The notes under the pieces are model-generated. The model made no database searches, was not told the DNA's origin, and saw nothing but the letters and a program-made list of their open reading frames with translations. From positions 1 to 64,000 of the forward strand of contig JANWYH010000007.1 of the NCBI GenBank assembly GCA_025054715.1: a DNA stretch of 64,000 nt, written 5' to 3'. The stretch comes from Pyrinomonadaceae bacterium. GTDB lineage: Bacteria; Acidobacteriota; Blastocatellia; Pyrinomonadales; Pyrinomonadaceae. The translations under genes were made by a program, and so were the position numbers. Shown here piece after piece: positions 50,790 through 60,398 of the stretch (position 1 is its first letter; each line of letters starts with the position of its first letter).

Positions 50790-51647
50790 ATGCAAGATAA
50801 AGTCGAGCGTGTTTCTATAATCGTTAAGCCTGGTAGTTTAGATGCATTGAAAACTGCCAATTCCCTAGCAGAATGGCTTGAAAAGAGAGGTATAAAGTTA
50901 ATAGGCAACTTAATTCAAGATGAAATCCATGGGGCAAACTTAGACTCTAATGAGATTTACGAAAATGCTGATCTTTTGATAGTTTTGGGCGGTGACGGGA
51001 CAATACTGGCAACAGCAAGGCGACTCGGTAGAAGAGAAGTCCCAGTTCTAGGAATAAACTATGGAAGCTTGGGCTATTTGACAGAGTTTCGCATCGAAGA
51101 GGTTTTTTTAGCCTTGGAAAAAGTGCTTGCGGGTGACTATGAAATTGATCGTCGCTCGATGTTAACGGTCGAGTTAGAAAATGAGTTAGGTAGGGAAACG
51201 GTTGGAAGGGCACTTAATGACGTCGTTGTAAATAAGTCTGTTCCGGCAAGAATCATCGAAATTGAAGTTTGCTTTGATGAGTTTTTTGTAAGCCGGTTTC
51301 GCGCAGATGGCTTAATCGTCTCTACCCCTACTGGTTCTACAGCATATAACCTTTCTGCTGGCGGACCGATAATCTACCCTTCGGTTGGTGCGGTCGTCTT
51401 AACTCCAATTTGTCCATTTACTTTAACAAATCGCCCTATTGTAATTCCAGATTCTTCACGTATAAGACTACGGCTTCTTGAGGAAAGTGAAGGAGTTATT
51501 CTAACGCTTGATGGGCAAGTCTTTCGGAAAATAACCAAAGGCGATGTCATTCATATTCATAAAAGCTCCGTAGGGTTTGCGTTGATAAAACCTACTAGCC
51601 GAAACTACTTTGATGTTTTAAGAAACAAATTGAAGTGGGGGAGCTAG
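50790..51647 (+). CDS. nadK: NAD kinase
   Basis: Phosphorylates NAD to NADP. The 285-residue protein has LLIVLGGDGTILATARRLG (the GGDGT motif with catalytic Asp), GINYGSLGYLTEF, ALNDVVVNKS (NDV motif), RADGLIVSTPTGSTAYNLSAGGPI and LTPICPFTLTNRPIVIP. Length is normal. There is no Shine-Dalgarno; TAAGCT (50775-50780) lies 9 bases before the ATG with TTGTAT 17 bases further up, again a leaderless arrangement. The next gene begins 3 bases after its stop. Confidence 0.95.
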   Translation: MQDKVERVSIIVKPGSLDALKTANSLAEWLEKRGIKLIGNLIQDEIHGANLDSNEIYENADLLIVLGGDGTILATARRLGRREVPVLGINYGSLGYLTEFRIEEVFLALEKVLAGDYEIDRRSMLTVELENELGRETVGRALNDVVVNKSVPARIIEIEVCFDEFFVSRFRADGLIVSTPTGSTAYNLSAGGPIIYPSVGAVVLTPICPFTLTNRPIVIPDSSRIRLRLLEESEGVILTLDGQVFRKITKGDVIHIHKSSVGFALIKPTSRNYFDVLRNKLKWGS

Positions 51648-51650
51648 TTT

Positions 51651-54600
51651 ATGCTAAGAAGCTTTCTGGTGCTTGCCGCGGTCTTTTTACTCTTTAAGCC
51701 GTTGGTTGAAAGGCAAGCTAAAAGCGCTTCATTTGCTGAATTGTTGCCAAAGTTTTCGGTAGCATCTAACTTTGCTGTATCAAAGCCTGTTCGGGATTTT
51801 TCACCGGCTCAACCGGACAAGGGTACTAGCAGAAAGATGGGGCGTGCTGAGGAACAGGCACGTCAGATTCCTAATAGAATGCCGTTTCGCAAGCAGGTAA
51901 CTGGTGTAACTCACGATGTTCCACGCTTAGCAGAGTTTTCTTTTGAGCCGATGCCACAGCCTTCTTTGGTTTTTGATGGGATCTCGAGCAATGACAATGC
52001 TGCTGCTTATGGTTTTCGCATAGTTCCGCCAGATACGAATGGAGATGTTGGTTACAATCACTACGTCCAGGCTGTAAACTCTCTAGTGCGTATCTTTGAC
52101 AAGCAAGGCAATCCTCTTACTCCGCCATTTAAGCTTAGCATGCTTTTTGAGCCGCTTGGGACGCCCTGTTCCACACGCAACGATGGCGATCCGATAGTTC
52201 TTTATGATTCACTAGCAGACAGATGGTTTATAAGCCAATTCTGCATATTTTTTCCGCCTTTTCGGCAGATGGTGGCTGTTTCAAAAACTGGCGATCCGAC
52301 GGGTGAGTATTTTATTTATGAATTCGTAATGCCAAACGTCAAAATGAATGACTATCCAAAGTTTGGTATTTGGACGAATGCTATTTACATGACAACAGAT
52401 CAGTTTTTAGGAAGCGACTATGCAGGAACAGGAGTTTTTGCTTTTGACAAGAGGAAGCTTTACGAAGGAAGACGTGATGCTGGTTACATATATTTCGATC
52501 TGGCTTCGCCATCAACCATCAGGCTTGGTAACTTGCTACCGGCTGATCTGGATGGCTTGAAAGTCCCGTACACTCCTAACGGTATTTTCGTAGGTTACAC
52601 TGCTACCGAATACGGAGATGAGTTTGATGCAATTAGACTCTTCGAATTCAGACCAGATTTTCAAAATCCTGCAAATTCGACCTTCTCGGAAATGCCAGAA
52701 AGTCCTCTTCTCGTTGCTCCTTTCGATCCGACATCACCGGAAGGAAGAGCTGATATTTCCCAACCTTTGCCTGGTGAGATGCTTGACTCGCAATCTGACA
52801 GACTCATGTATCGGGTAGCTTACAGAAATTTCGGCAATTACGATGCTTTAGTTTTCAATCAAACGGTGCGCACAACCCCAGTTTCTAGTATTTATCGAGC
52901 TGGCGTTAGAGTATATGAACTAAGGCGTAATTTATCTTCGCAAAAACCCCGATTTTACGTTTATGAGCAGGCTACAATAGGAGACGATCAATCAAGTCGC
53001 TGGATGGCAAGCGCTGCGCAAGATCATCAAGGAAATCTTGCCTTCGGATATAGTTATGTAAGCGACGAGAAAAAGCCTTCTATACTCTATTCCGGTCGGC
53101 TAGCGTCTGAGCCTGTAGGTGCCTTCCGCCAGGAAGGAACGATTGTAATGGGAACAGGCGTGCAGACAGGTTTTGGGTTTCGTTGGGGCGATTACAGTCA
53201 GATGAGTGTTGACCCAATTGATGACTGTTCCTTTTGGTATACGAATGAATACTACACGCTTGAAAGCCAGAATGAAAGCCCATTTGGTTGGCTGACTAAG
53301 ATAGGAAAATTTAGATTTTCTGAATGCAATAATGCTCCACGAGCAGGCATCTACGGATTTGTTCTAAATGCTGAAAACGGTCAACCGATTGAATCGGCAA
53401 CAATAGAAGCTAACGCTTATTGGCGATCGTCAGATGCTTCGGGAAGTTACGGCTATCTTTTTGTTTTGCCAGGTAGTTATTCTATAACTGCTAGTGCAAG
53501 AGGGTTTGAGTCGAAGACAGTTACAGTTTCTTTGTCTGAAGGACAGATTTCAAGGCAAGATTTTCTTCTTGAACCAAGAGCTTTGATTGAAATTGAAGAA
53601 GTTGAATTTGTTTCGGAGAGTTGCTCACAAAATGGAAGCGCTGAACCGGGTGAGACAGCAACTATTAGTCTTAAATTGAGAAATGCTGGACAGAAAGCTA
53701 CCGCAAACCTGGTGGTTTCTTTACAGCCTATAGGTGGGGTTTTGAGTCCGTCTGAGCCTCAAAGCTACGGAATAATAGAGCCCGGCAGTGTTTCACAGCC
53801 GCGTTCCTTTACATTTACGGTCTCACCGAACATAAGTTGTGGTTCTGAGGTAATTTTGAGCTTTAACCTTCAAGACGGTGCTAGGAGTCTAGGGACAATT
53901 TCTTACATTCAAACGGCAGGATTGAGAAGAATTGCTTTTTGGGAAGACTTTGATAGACTTCGTTCAGGGCAAATTCCTTCTGGATGGACAAGTTCTTCTT
54001 CTGGTGGTCAACAGCGTTGGCAAGTAAGCAATCGTAGAAGTGTAAGTCCGCCTAGTTCCGCCTTTTCTTCCTGTTCGACACAAATAGGAATAAATGAGCT
54101 TGTTACGCCGCCTTTTAGAATAAATTCGGAGCAAGCTGAGCTTAGGTTTCATAATTGGTATGAGCTGGAGTCAACATTCTTGCGTAATAGGCTTTACGAT
54201 GGAGCGGTTTTAGAGATAAAAATTGGCAATGGTAGATGGCAGGATATTGAAACTGCCGGAGGTGTCTTTATTCAGGGTGGCTATGACGGCGTTATTGATA
54301 GCTGCTGTCAGAATCCGCTAGCAGGTAGAAGGGGCTGGTCGGGAAGAAGCGGTATAAACCAAACGGCGGAGTTTGTTACAACAAAGGTAAAACTGCCTGC
54401 CATATTGGCTGGACAAGAAGTTCGATTGAGGTGGCGCGTTGGAACCGATCTCGGAACGGCACGCGAGGGACAATACATTGATGATGTTATCGTATATGAT
54501 GAGTACGTTTGCGGTTGTCAGAGAAGCTTTTCACGTGCTCCTTTTGACTTTGATGGGGATGGTAAAACTGATGCTTCGGTGTTCCGTCCCTCTGATTCGG

Positions 54601-55373
54601 ACCTTGATCCGGACTTTTTCGTTCTAAAAAGTAGCGACAATAACCTTTTTACTTCCTTTTGGGGTGGCAGCGGTGACCTACCGGTGAATGCTGACTACGA
54701 TGGGGATGGACGAACTGATATTGCGGTTTTTAGACCTTCAGCTGGAATGTGGTTTATTTTGTTAAGCGGTAATAACATGTTTCTCGTTAGAAACTTTGGA
54801 TTAGCAAGCGATAAACCGTTACCTGCGGATTATGACGGCGATGGGCGAGCAGATATTGCAGTTTTTCGTGTTTCAGAAGGAGCTTGGTATATTTTAAGAA
54901 GTTCAGATGAAAAAGTAACTTCAATCAGGTTTGGTATAGCTTCTGACATTCCGATTCCGGCTGACTACGATGGTGATGGTCGCACGGATTTAGCCGTTTA
55001 TCGTCCCTTTGCAGGCACTTGGTTTGTGCTTAATAGTTCAAACAACGAGATTCGTTCAGCGAGATTTGGCCTCGGTGAAGATAAACCTGTTGCTGGCGAT
55101 TTTGATGGAGATAGGAAAGCGGATATGGCCGTTTTTAGAGCTTCCGAAGGAATGTGGTATCTGATGAGAAGTAAAAGGGGTTTTACTGCTGTTAGATTCG
55201 GTGTTGCGTCGGATAAGGTTTTGCAGGCTGATTTCGACGGTGACGGATTAAGTGACATTGCAGTTTTTCGTAATGGCTTATGGTTTTACTTAAGCAGCTC
55301 GGACAGTCGTTTAGTTAGCTTTAGCTTTGGATTGGAAGGTGACGTTCCACTTCCTGGCATTTTTGTTAACTAA
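51651..55373 (+). CDS. Giant secreted multidomain protein with FG-GAP-like repeats
   Basis: 1240 residues with an N-terminal signal (LRSFLVLAAVFLLF). Residues about 100-560 are a beta-rich domain without clear family (VPPDTNGDVGYNHYVQAVNS, RWGDYSQMSVDPIDDCSFWY), typical of large secreted acidobacterial proteins. About 565-640 is a carboxypeptidase-regulatory-like Ig fold (ESATIEANAYWRSSDASGSY), about 650-750 a CARDB-like domain, about 765-955 a MAM/immune-inhibitor-A-like jelly roll (FWEDFDRLRSGQIPSGWT, DDVIVYDEY). The last 280 residues are seven FG-GAP-like repeats (DFDGDGKTDASVFRPS, DYDGDGRTDIAVFRPS and so on). No protease triad visible. Probably a surface or matrix protein. Confidence 0.75.
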   Translation: MLRSFLVLAAVFLLFKPLVERQAKSASFAELLPKFSVASNFAVSKPVRDFSPAQPDKGTSRKMGRAEEQARQIPNRMPFRKQVTGVTHDVPRLAEFSFEPMPQPSLVFDGISSNDNAAAYGFRIVPPDTNGDVGYNHYVQAVNSLVRIFDKQGNPLTPPFKLSMLFEPLGTPCSTRNDGDPIVLYDSLADRWFISQFCIFFPPFRQMVAVSKTGDPTGEYFIYEFVMPNVKMNDYPKFGIWTNAIYMTTDQFLGSDYAGTGVFAFDKRKLYEGRRDAGYIYFDLASPSTIRLGNLLPADLDGLKVPYTPNGIFVGYTATEYGDEFDAIRLFEFRPDFQNPANSTFSEMPESPLLVAPFDPTSPEGRADISQPLPGEMLDSQSDRLMYRVAYRNFGNYDALVFNQTVRTTPVSSIYRAGVRVYELRRNLSSQKPRFYVYEQATIGDDQSSRWMASAAQDHQGNLAFGYSYVSDEKKPSILYSGRLASEPVGAFRQEGTIVMGTGVQTGFGFRWGDYSQMSVDPIDDCSFWYTNEYYTLESQNESPFGWLTKIGKFRFSECNNAPRAGIYGFVLNAENGQPIESATIEANAYWRSSDASGSYGYLFVLPGSYSITASARGFESKTVTVSLSEGQISRQDFLLEPRALIEIEEVEFVSESCSQNGSAEPGETATISLKLRNAGQKATANLVVSLQPIGGVLSPSEPQSYGIIEPGSVSQPRSFTFTVSPNISCGSEVILSFNLQDGARSLGTISYIQTAGLRRIAFWEDFDRLRSGQIPSGWTSSSSGGQQRWQVSNRRSVSPPSSAFSSCSTQIGINELVTPPFRINSEQAELRFHNWYELESTFLRNRLYDGAVLEIKIGNGRWQDIETAGGVFIQGGYDGVIDSCCQNPLAGRRGWSGRSGINQTAEFVTTKVKLPAILAGQEVRLRWRVGTDLGTAREGQYIDDVIVYDEYVCGCQRSFSRAPFDFDGDGKTDASVFRPSDSDLDPDFFVLKSSDNNLFTSFWGGSGDLPVNADYDGDGRTDIAVFRPSAGMWFILLSGNNMFLVRNFGLASDKPLPADYDGDGRADIAVFRVSEGAWYILRSSDEKVTSIRFGIASDIPIPADYDGDGRTDLAVYRPFAGTWFVLNSSNNEIRSARFGLGEDKPVAGDFDGDRKADMAVFRASEGMWYLMRSKRGFTAVRFGVASDKVLQADFDGDGLSDIAVFRNGLWFYLSSSDSRLVSFSFGLEGDVPLPGIFVN

Positions 55374-55423
55374 GCTGTTGCGGACGTTTGAAAAGTTTCT
55401 TTGTTGGAGTGATAAGCTGAATA

Positions 55424-56875
55424 TCAGATACTTTTTCTTTCTCTTGAGCCGGGTATTTGCATTTGTTCTCTATATTTTGCGACTGTCCGTCTTGAGATTT
55501 TTATTCCTTCTTTGCTGAGAATTTTACTGATTTGTTCGTCGGTCAAAGGTTTTTTAGGGTTTTCTTCGGAAACTATCTTCTTTATTTTTAGCTTTATAAG
55601 CTTTGTGGATATTTCTTCGCCGTCTTCGTTGAGCATGCCTTCGGTGAAGAACCTTCTCAATTCAATGATTCCTTGAGGAGTGTGGGCATATTTGCGGTTT
55701 ACGACGCGGGATATTGTTGAAGGGTGCATGCCGATTTCTTCGGCTATTTCTTTCATCATCATTGGTTTAAGATACTCTATTCCTTTGTCGAGGAATTCTC
55801 TTTGTTTTTTAACGATACATTCCACGACTTTATAAACGGTTTGTCGGCGGTGTTCGATGTTTCTGAGCAATTCTATTGCTGAGCGGATTTTTTCCTTTAT
55901 GAATTCTTTTGTTTCTTTTGGAGCATCGGATTTTTGTAGGATTTGCTGATAGTATGGGTTTATACGAAGATGGAAACTGGCATCATCGGCAAAGTATATG
56001 ACGTAGTCATCGTCGATTTTCTCTATGTAAATTTCTGGAGTTACGTAAATTGTTTGAGACTTTGAGTATTTTCTGCCGGGGAATGGATCGAGTTTTCTTA
56101 TAATTTCTAGTTTTTCTTTAAGTGTTTCTATTGGGACGTTTATTTGTTTTGCAAGATTTGGTAAGCGATGTGGTTGAAGTTCTGAAAAGTGTTTTTCTAT
56201 TAGTTCGATAATTAAAGGGTCTTCGTTTCCGTTTTGATTTAATTGGACTATCAAGCATTCTTGAACGGTTCTTGCACCACAGCCGATTGGGTCTAATTGC
56301 ATTACTACTTCTCGGGCTTTTTCTACTTTTTCGATGGATGTTTTACAAATAGATGCTAATTCTTCGTCAGTGGCCAACAGACGACCATCTTCATCTAGGT
56401 TTCCTATAATTGCTATGGCTATTTGTTTTATTTCTTCAGGCAAGGTGAAGAAGTTTAGTTGCCATTCGAGATGGTCAGAAAGTTTTGGCGTGGCTGCAAT
56501 AATTTGTTCGAATTGAGGAGTATCTTCTTTTATTTCTATTTCTTGGGTTCTGTAACCGGGGTCAAGGTAGTTTTGGAAGGCTGTCCCGAAATCTACTTCT
56601 TCAAACGGGTCACGGTCTTGTTGTAGTTCTCTACCTTCTAGGTTTTCTTGTGCTCTTAACTCTTCTTGTTCGATGTATCCGTTTGAATTTTGATTGAGTA
56701 TTGAGTATTCTTCTTCGGCTTGAACTTCTTCTAAAACAGGGTTGTTGATTAGTTCTTGCTGTATCAGTTCTGACAATTCTAAGCTTGTCATTTGTAACAT
56801 TTCGATTCGTTGGCGTAGTTGAGGTGTTAAGACCAGCTGTTGTTTCAGGCTTTGAGTTAGTTTCAATGTTGACAT
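55424..56875 (-). CDS. rpoN: RNA polymerase sigma-54 factor
   Basis: Directs transcription from -24/-12 promoters with AAA+ activators. 483 residues from ATG 56875, which follows AGGA; a longer in-frame start at 56899 lacks support. Region I is glutamine/leucine-rich (QSLKQQLVLTPQLRQRIEML), region II acidic, region III contains the core-binding and HTH parts (MMKEIAEEIGMHPSTISRVVNRKYAHTPQGI, residues about 363-393) and the RpoN box ISRRTVAKYREQMQIP lies near the C-terminus. No enhancer-binding activator lies in the window and I did not find a convincing TGGCAC-N5-TTGCW site. Confidence 0.96.
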   Translation of the reverse strand: MSTLKLTQSLKQQLVLTPQLRQRIEMLQMTSLELSELIQQELINNPVLEEVQAEEEYSILNQNSNGYIEQEELRAQENLEGRELQQDRDPFEEVDFGTAFQNYLDPGYRTQEIEIKEDTPQFEQIIAATPKLSDHLEWQLNFFTLPEEIKQIAIAIIGNLDEDGRLLATDEELASICKTSIEKVEKAREVVMQLDPIGCGARTVQECLIVQLNQNGNEDPLIIELIEKHFSELQPHRLPNLAKQINVPIETLKEKLEIIRKLDPFPGRKYSKSQTIYVTPEIYIEKIDDDYVIYFADDASFHLRINPYYQQILQKSDAPKETKEFIKEKIRSAIELLRNIEHRRQTVYKVVECIVKKQREFLDKGIEYLKPMMMKEIAEEIGMHPSTISRVVNRKYAHTPQGIIELRRFFTEGMLNEDGEEISTKLIKLKIKKIVSEENPKKPLTDEQISKILSKEGIKISRRTVAKYREQMQIPGSRERKSI

Positions 56876-56916
56876 AGTCCTACTGCAGAAGGTGATCAAT
56901 TTCTAACACGCTTCTC

Positions 56917-56946
56917 ATTATAGCAGAAAAGATAAGAGTCTGTTAC
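56917..56946 (-). promoter_or_regulatory. Promoter of rpoN
   Basis: On the minus strand GTAACA (56946-56941, four of six), 18 bases, perfect TATAAT (56922-56917), about 40 bases before the rpoN start. Confidence 0.6.
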
Positions 56947-57044
56947 CAGTGAGCTTTAGAAAACAAGCTTGGGAAACGAGTTTAGGTAAGCTTTTGGGAA
57001 AATTTCAAGATTTTTTCGTGCAGAGGGTCAGATAATTTTGTAGA

Positions 57045-58031
57045 ATGAAAAAGGATTTAATGATGAAGGACTCAAGTGCAACAGCTATTTTCGAGCAGGC
57101 CAGCAAGCTTAAGAGGTTACAAAGAGAAGTTGAAAAGGTAATCAGAGGCAAGCCAGAGACGATAAAATTTGCAATTGTAACGCTTCTTGCGCGAGGAAAC
57201 CTTTTGATAGAGGATGTTCCTGGTATAGGTAAAACAACTCTATCAAATGCGCTTGCAAAGGCTTTGAATCTTTCTTTTCAAAGAATACAATTTACTTCTG
57301 ATCTTTTACCTTCAGATATAACAGGTCTTTCTGTTTATAACCAGAAAAGTGATAGGTTTGAATTTAAGCCTGGTCCAGTTTTTGCAAACATAGTTCTAGC
57401 TGACGAGATTAACCGTGCAACTCCTAAAACTCAATCTGCTCTTTTGGAGGCTATGGCTGAAGGACAAGTTACAGTTGATGGTGTCTCTCGTCGTTTGCCC
57501 GAGCCATTTATGGTCATTGCTACACAGAATCCGACTGAGCATCATGGGACTTATCCACTTCCTGAATCTCAGCTAGATCGTTTTATGCTTCGGCTTCACA
57601 TAGGCTATCCGAGCCGTAACGAAGAGCGGCAGATACTTCTTGATCGCCAAACTGCTAATCCTCTGGATTACGTCGAACCGGTGATGGAAAGAGAAGAAAT
57701 TCTGTTTTTACAGAATCTCGTTATGAAGGTGCGCATGGATGATGATCTGATTGAATACCTTTTACAGATAGTCGAACAGACCAGAAGAAGCGAATTCATA
57801 GAATTAGGGATAAGTCCTAGAGGCAGCCTTGCTTTGTTTCGCTCAGCTCAAGCCTTAGCCTTAGTAGAGGGTAGAGATTTTTGCATCGCAGACGATATAA
57901 AAAGACTCGTAATTCCTTGTTTTGCTCATAGACTGATATTAAGTGGGCGGTTTACCGGTGCGGTTCATAAAGCTTATGAAGCTGAAAGAATACTAGCAGA
58001 AATCATTTCCAAAGTTAAGGTTCCAGTCTAG
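57045..58031 (+). CDS. MoxR-family AAA+ ATPase
   Basis: A 328-residue AAA+ protein: NLLIEDVPGIGKTTLSNALA (Walker A), VLADEINRATPKTQSALLEAM (Walker B), FMVIATQNPTEHHGTYPLPE and ESQLDRFMLRL (sensor 1 and Arg finger region). MoxR proteins act as chaperones for metal or cofactor insertion and usually pair with DUF58/VWA proteins, as here. The outermost ATG is 57045; AAGGA at 57051-57055 favours ATG 57060 or 57063 (residues 6 and 7), and GATAAT at 57031-57036 is the probable -10 box. DUF58 follows after two bases. Confidence 0.92.
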   Translation: MKKDLMMKDSSATAIFEQASKLKRLQREVEKVIRGKPETIKFAIVTLLARGNLLIEDVPGIGKTTLSNALAKALNLSFQRIQFTSDLLPSDITGLSVYNQKSDRFEFKPGPVFANIVLADEINRATPKTQSALLEAMAEGQVTVDGVSRRLPEPFMVIATQNPTEHHGTYPLPESQLDRFMLRLHIGYPSRNEERQILLDRQTANPLDYVEPVMEREEILFLQNLVMKVRMDDDLIEYLLQIVEQTRRSEFIELGISPRGSLALFRSAQALALVEGRDFCIADDIKRLVIPCFAHRLILSGRFTGAVHKAYEAERILAEIISKVKVPV

Positions 58032-58033
58032 AA

Positions 58034-59542
58034 ATGAGTAGATTAAAGGAACTTTTGGAGCTTGTAGATTCTCAAAGCTTGAGAAACATACTGCTTGGTG
58101 TTCTAGCAATAATCTGCGGTTTGATGCTTGCTATTTTAACAGTTTGGGCTAATAGATCGGGGAATTTGAGGCTAGCAAGCATTTTTGCGTTTATTTCACT
58201 TTTATTTGTGATTTTGATTTTGGTTTTCGTAGTTCCGCCTTTAGCGAGAAATGCAAGTATGGAAGCTTCACAGCTTGATTTGCCTTTTGAGCTTACTGTT
58301 GTAGGAGCTTTTTTCCTTGGCATTCTTGCTGTGGTTTGCTTTGCAGCTTGGAATACAGGAAATAACCTGCTTTTTGTGGTTTTGTCGGTTCTGATTTCAA
58401 CTTTTGTGATTAGTTTTTTTGTAGGAAGCATGTGCCTAAAAAAAATAGATGTAAAGATGAAGTTTCCTGAAACGTTTTTTGCTGGACAGGAGACTCCGAT
58501 AAAAGTTACGCTTTCAAATAGAAAGAAATTTTTCCCTGTGTTTTCAGTAGTTTCCGAGGTTCGGGGATTTGAAAAAGAAAAATCTCTGATCGCAGAGGAT
58601 TTGGAGAAGGTCTTACCCTTCAAATGGATTAAAAAGTTTTTTAGACCAGCTATTGTAAGGCATAAATTAGGGTACTTTGTTTATGTTCCGCGAATGAGTT
58701 CTGTAACACTTGAAGTAAGACATACATTTCATCGCAGAGGAAAGTTTATAATTAAAGACTTTGAGCTTTCTACTGGCTTTCCATTTGGTTTTTTTCGTCA
58801 TCGCAGAAGATTGCTTGCTGAGGAGGTTCAGATAACAATTCTTCCACGAGTGGAAGCAGTAACACTAGGTTATTTAAATTCAGTGGTCAAATCTGGTAAT
58901 TTAACAAAATATCAGAAGGGAAGTGGTGTTGATTTGCTTTCTCTCAGAGATTATCAACCTCAAGATGACATAAGGCATATTGATTGGAAAGCAACGGCAA
59001 AGTCGAAGCGGTTAACAGTTCGGGATTTTGCCGCGGAAGATAGAAAGCAGATTCAGATAATCTTTGATAATCGCATTCCCGTTTCTTTTGAAGAAAAAAG
59101 AGCTTATATTCGGTATTTAAGACTGAAAGAAAGGGAACCTCTGTCTTTTGAAACGCCTTTTTTTAAGCCGAAATTTTCAAATAGAAAGTATAAGAATTTC
59201 TCAGAAGTAGCTTATAGGTTTGAAAAGGGAGTTTCTAGAGCAGCTTCATTGATTTTTTATCTGGACAAAGAGCAAACGGAAACAAGGCTAATAACGAGCG
59301 AATATGCGAGCAATTTTAGCATGGGAAAGACGCATATTTACGAGCTTCTGAAGAAGCTAGCGCTTATTGAGCCTATTTTGATAAACTCCAATCAAGACTT
59401 GTATTATTCGGACTTGATCTTGAAAGAAATCAGTCAAGACGTAATGACAATTTACTTGTGTTTTGTTGAGGAGGAAAAGCTACCAAAAGAAATCAAGCTA
59501 GGCGCTTTTCAAATAATTACTTTTTTGAGAGAAAATCTGTGA
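58034..59542 (+). CDS. DUF58 domain protein
   Basis: A 502-residue partner of MoxR. Three or four N-terminal spans (about 18-130), then a beta-rich segment (FAGQETPIKVTLSNRKKFFP) and the DUF58 core GVDLLSLRDYQPQDDIRHID, followed by WKATAKSKRLTVRDFAAED. This Arg-x-Tyr-x-x-x-D-x-x-R-x-I-x-W pattern defines the family. A VWA-like fold normally follows; here residues 335-400 between it and the end look like an insertion. Gene order MoxR-DUF58 suggests a membrane-associated maturation system. Overlaps the convergent DUF2520 gene by 26 bases. Confidence 0.88.
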   Translation: MSRLKELLELVDSQSLRNILLGVLAIICGLMLAILTVWANRSGNLRLASIFAFISLLFVILILVFVVPPLARNASMEASQLDLPFELTVVGAFFLGILAVVCFAAWNTGNNLLFVVLSVLISTFVISFFVGSMCLKKIDVKMKFPETFFAGQETPIKVTLSNRKKFFPVFSVVSEVRGFEKEKSLIAEDLEKVLPFKWIKKFFRPAIVRHKLGYFVYVPRMSSVTLEVRHTFHRRGKFIIKDFELSTGFPFGFFRHRRRLLAEEVQITILPRVEAVTLGYLNSVVKSGNLTKYQKGSGVDLLSLRDYQPQDDIRHIDWKATAKSKRLTVRDFAAEDRKQIQIIFDNRIPVSFEEKRAYIRYLRLKEREPLSFETPFFKPKFSNRKYKNFSEVAYRFEKGVSRAASLIFYLDKEQTETRLITSEYASNFSMGKTHIYELLKKLALIEPILINSNQDLYYSDLILKEISQDVMTIYLCFVEEEKLPKEIKLGAFQIITFLRENL

Positions 59543-60398
59543 TTTCAGCTTTCATCTTTTCTATTTGTTCTTTTAGGTCTGGATTTACCTTTTGACTTAG
59601 CTCGAGCGAGATTAGACCAAGTTTTGAATATATTTCAAGCACATCATCTAGCTTTTTCTGCTTTATTGCTCTTAGGTGTTGCTTCATCGTTTCCACATCT
59701 GCTCTGGCAAATGTGCCTGTTAGAGCCTTTTCAGGGGGTTGAGTTTCCAGGTTTTTGATTACGCTTTTTGCGAGCGGTAGGAAGATTTTCTGTGCTTCGG
59801 GTTCGCTAATTCCGCATTTCGATAGTAACTTTACAGCCACCTGAAAAAGCGCAACTAGATGACCGGCTGTTATTACGGCTGCTGCATGATACAATGGCTT
59901 ATCTTCGGTTCTTACGAAAAAGAATTGTCCTTCAAGATCGAACACAATCCGTTTGCCTAGTTCTACAGCTTTTTCATCACCTTCGAGGCAAAAGAAAGCG
60001 TTTTTTAAGTTTTCTGAGCCTGTAAATGGGTTGCTTACAGAGATCAGAGGATGTAAAGAAGCTTTGTAACAGCCCTTCAGAACAGATAAAACCTGTGAGG
60101 ATAATGAGCCGCTTGTATGAAAAACGATTTTGCCCGGGCTAATTTTTTGAGACAAAGCTACGGCAACCTCTGTTATACGGTCATCTTGAGTTGTTATGAA
60201 TACGACGTCTGAAGAATTTACTTTTTCCAGCTTTGAGTATGAAAGGATTTCAGGTTTATTATTAAGTTTTTCTGCGATAATTTCTGCATTTTTGAGATTT
60301 TTTGATATGAGCTGTTCTATCGTGTAACCTTTTTTTGAAAGGGCTAGAGCTAATGCCCCGCCCATTCTTCCTATACCAATGATTGAGATTTTCTTCAT
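59517..60398 (-). CDS. Rossmann-fold DUF2520 oxidoreductase-like protein
   Basis: A 293-residue protein with an NAD(P)-binding Rossmann start (KISIIGIGRMGGALALALSKKG) and the alpha-helical DUF2520 C-terminal domain (KPLYHAAAVITAGHLVALFQ, GTFARADVETMKQHLRAI). Overall similar to ketopantoate reductase/P5C reductase-like folds; substrate unknown. In several genomes the family neighbours pantothenate synthesis genes, but none is here. It starts in a 4-base ATGA overlap with the end of the PEGA-OmpA gene. Confidence 0.9.
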   Translation of the reverse strand: MKKISIIGIGRMGGALALALSKKGYTIEQLISKNLKNAEIIAEKLNNKPEILSYSKLEKVNSSDVVFITTQDDRITEVAVALSQKISPGKIVFHTSGSLSSQVLSVLKGCYKASLHPLISVSNPFTGSENLKNAFFCLEGDEKAVELGKRIVFDLEGQFFFVRTEDKPLYHAAAVITAGHLVALFQVAVKLLSKCGISEPEAQKIFLPLAKSVIKNLETQPPEKALTGTFARADVETMKQHLRAIKQKKLDDVLEIYSKLGLISLELSQKVNPDLKEQIEKMKAEITDFLSKK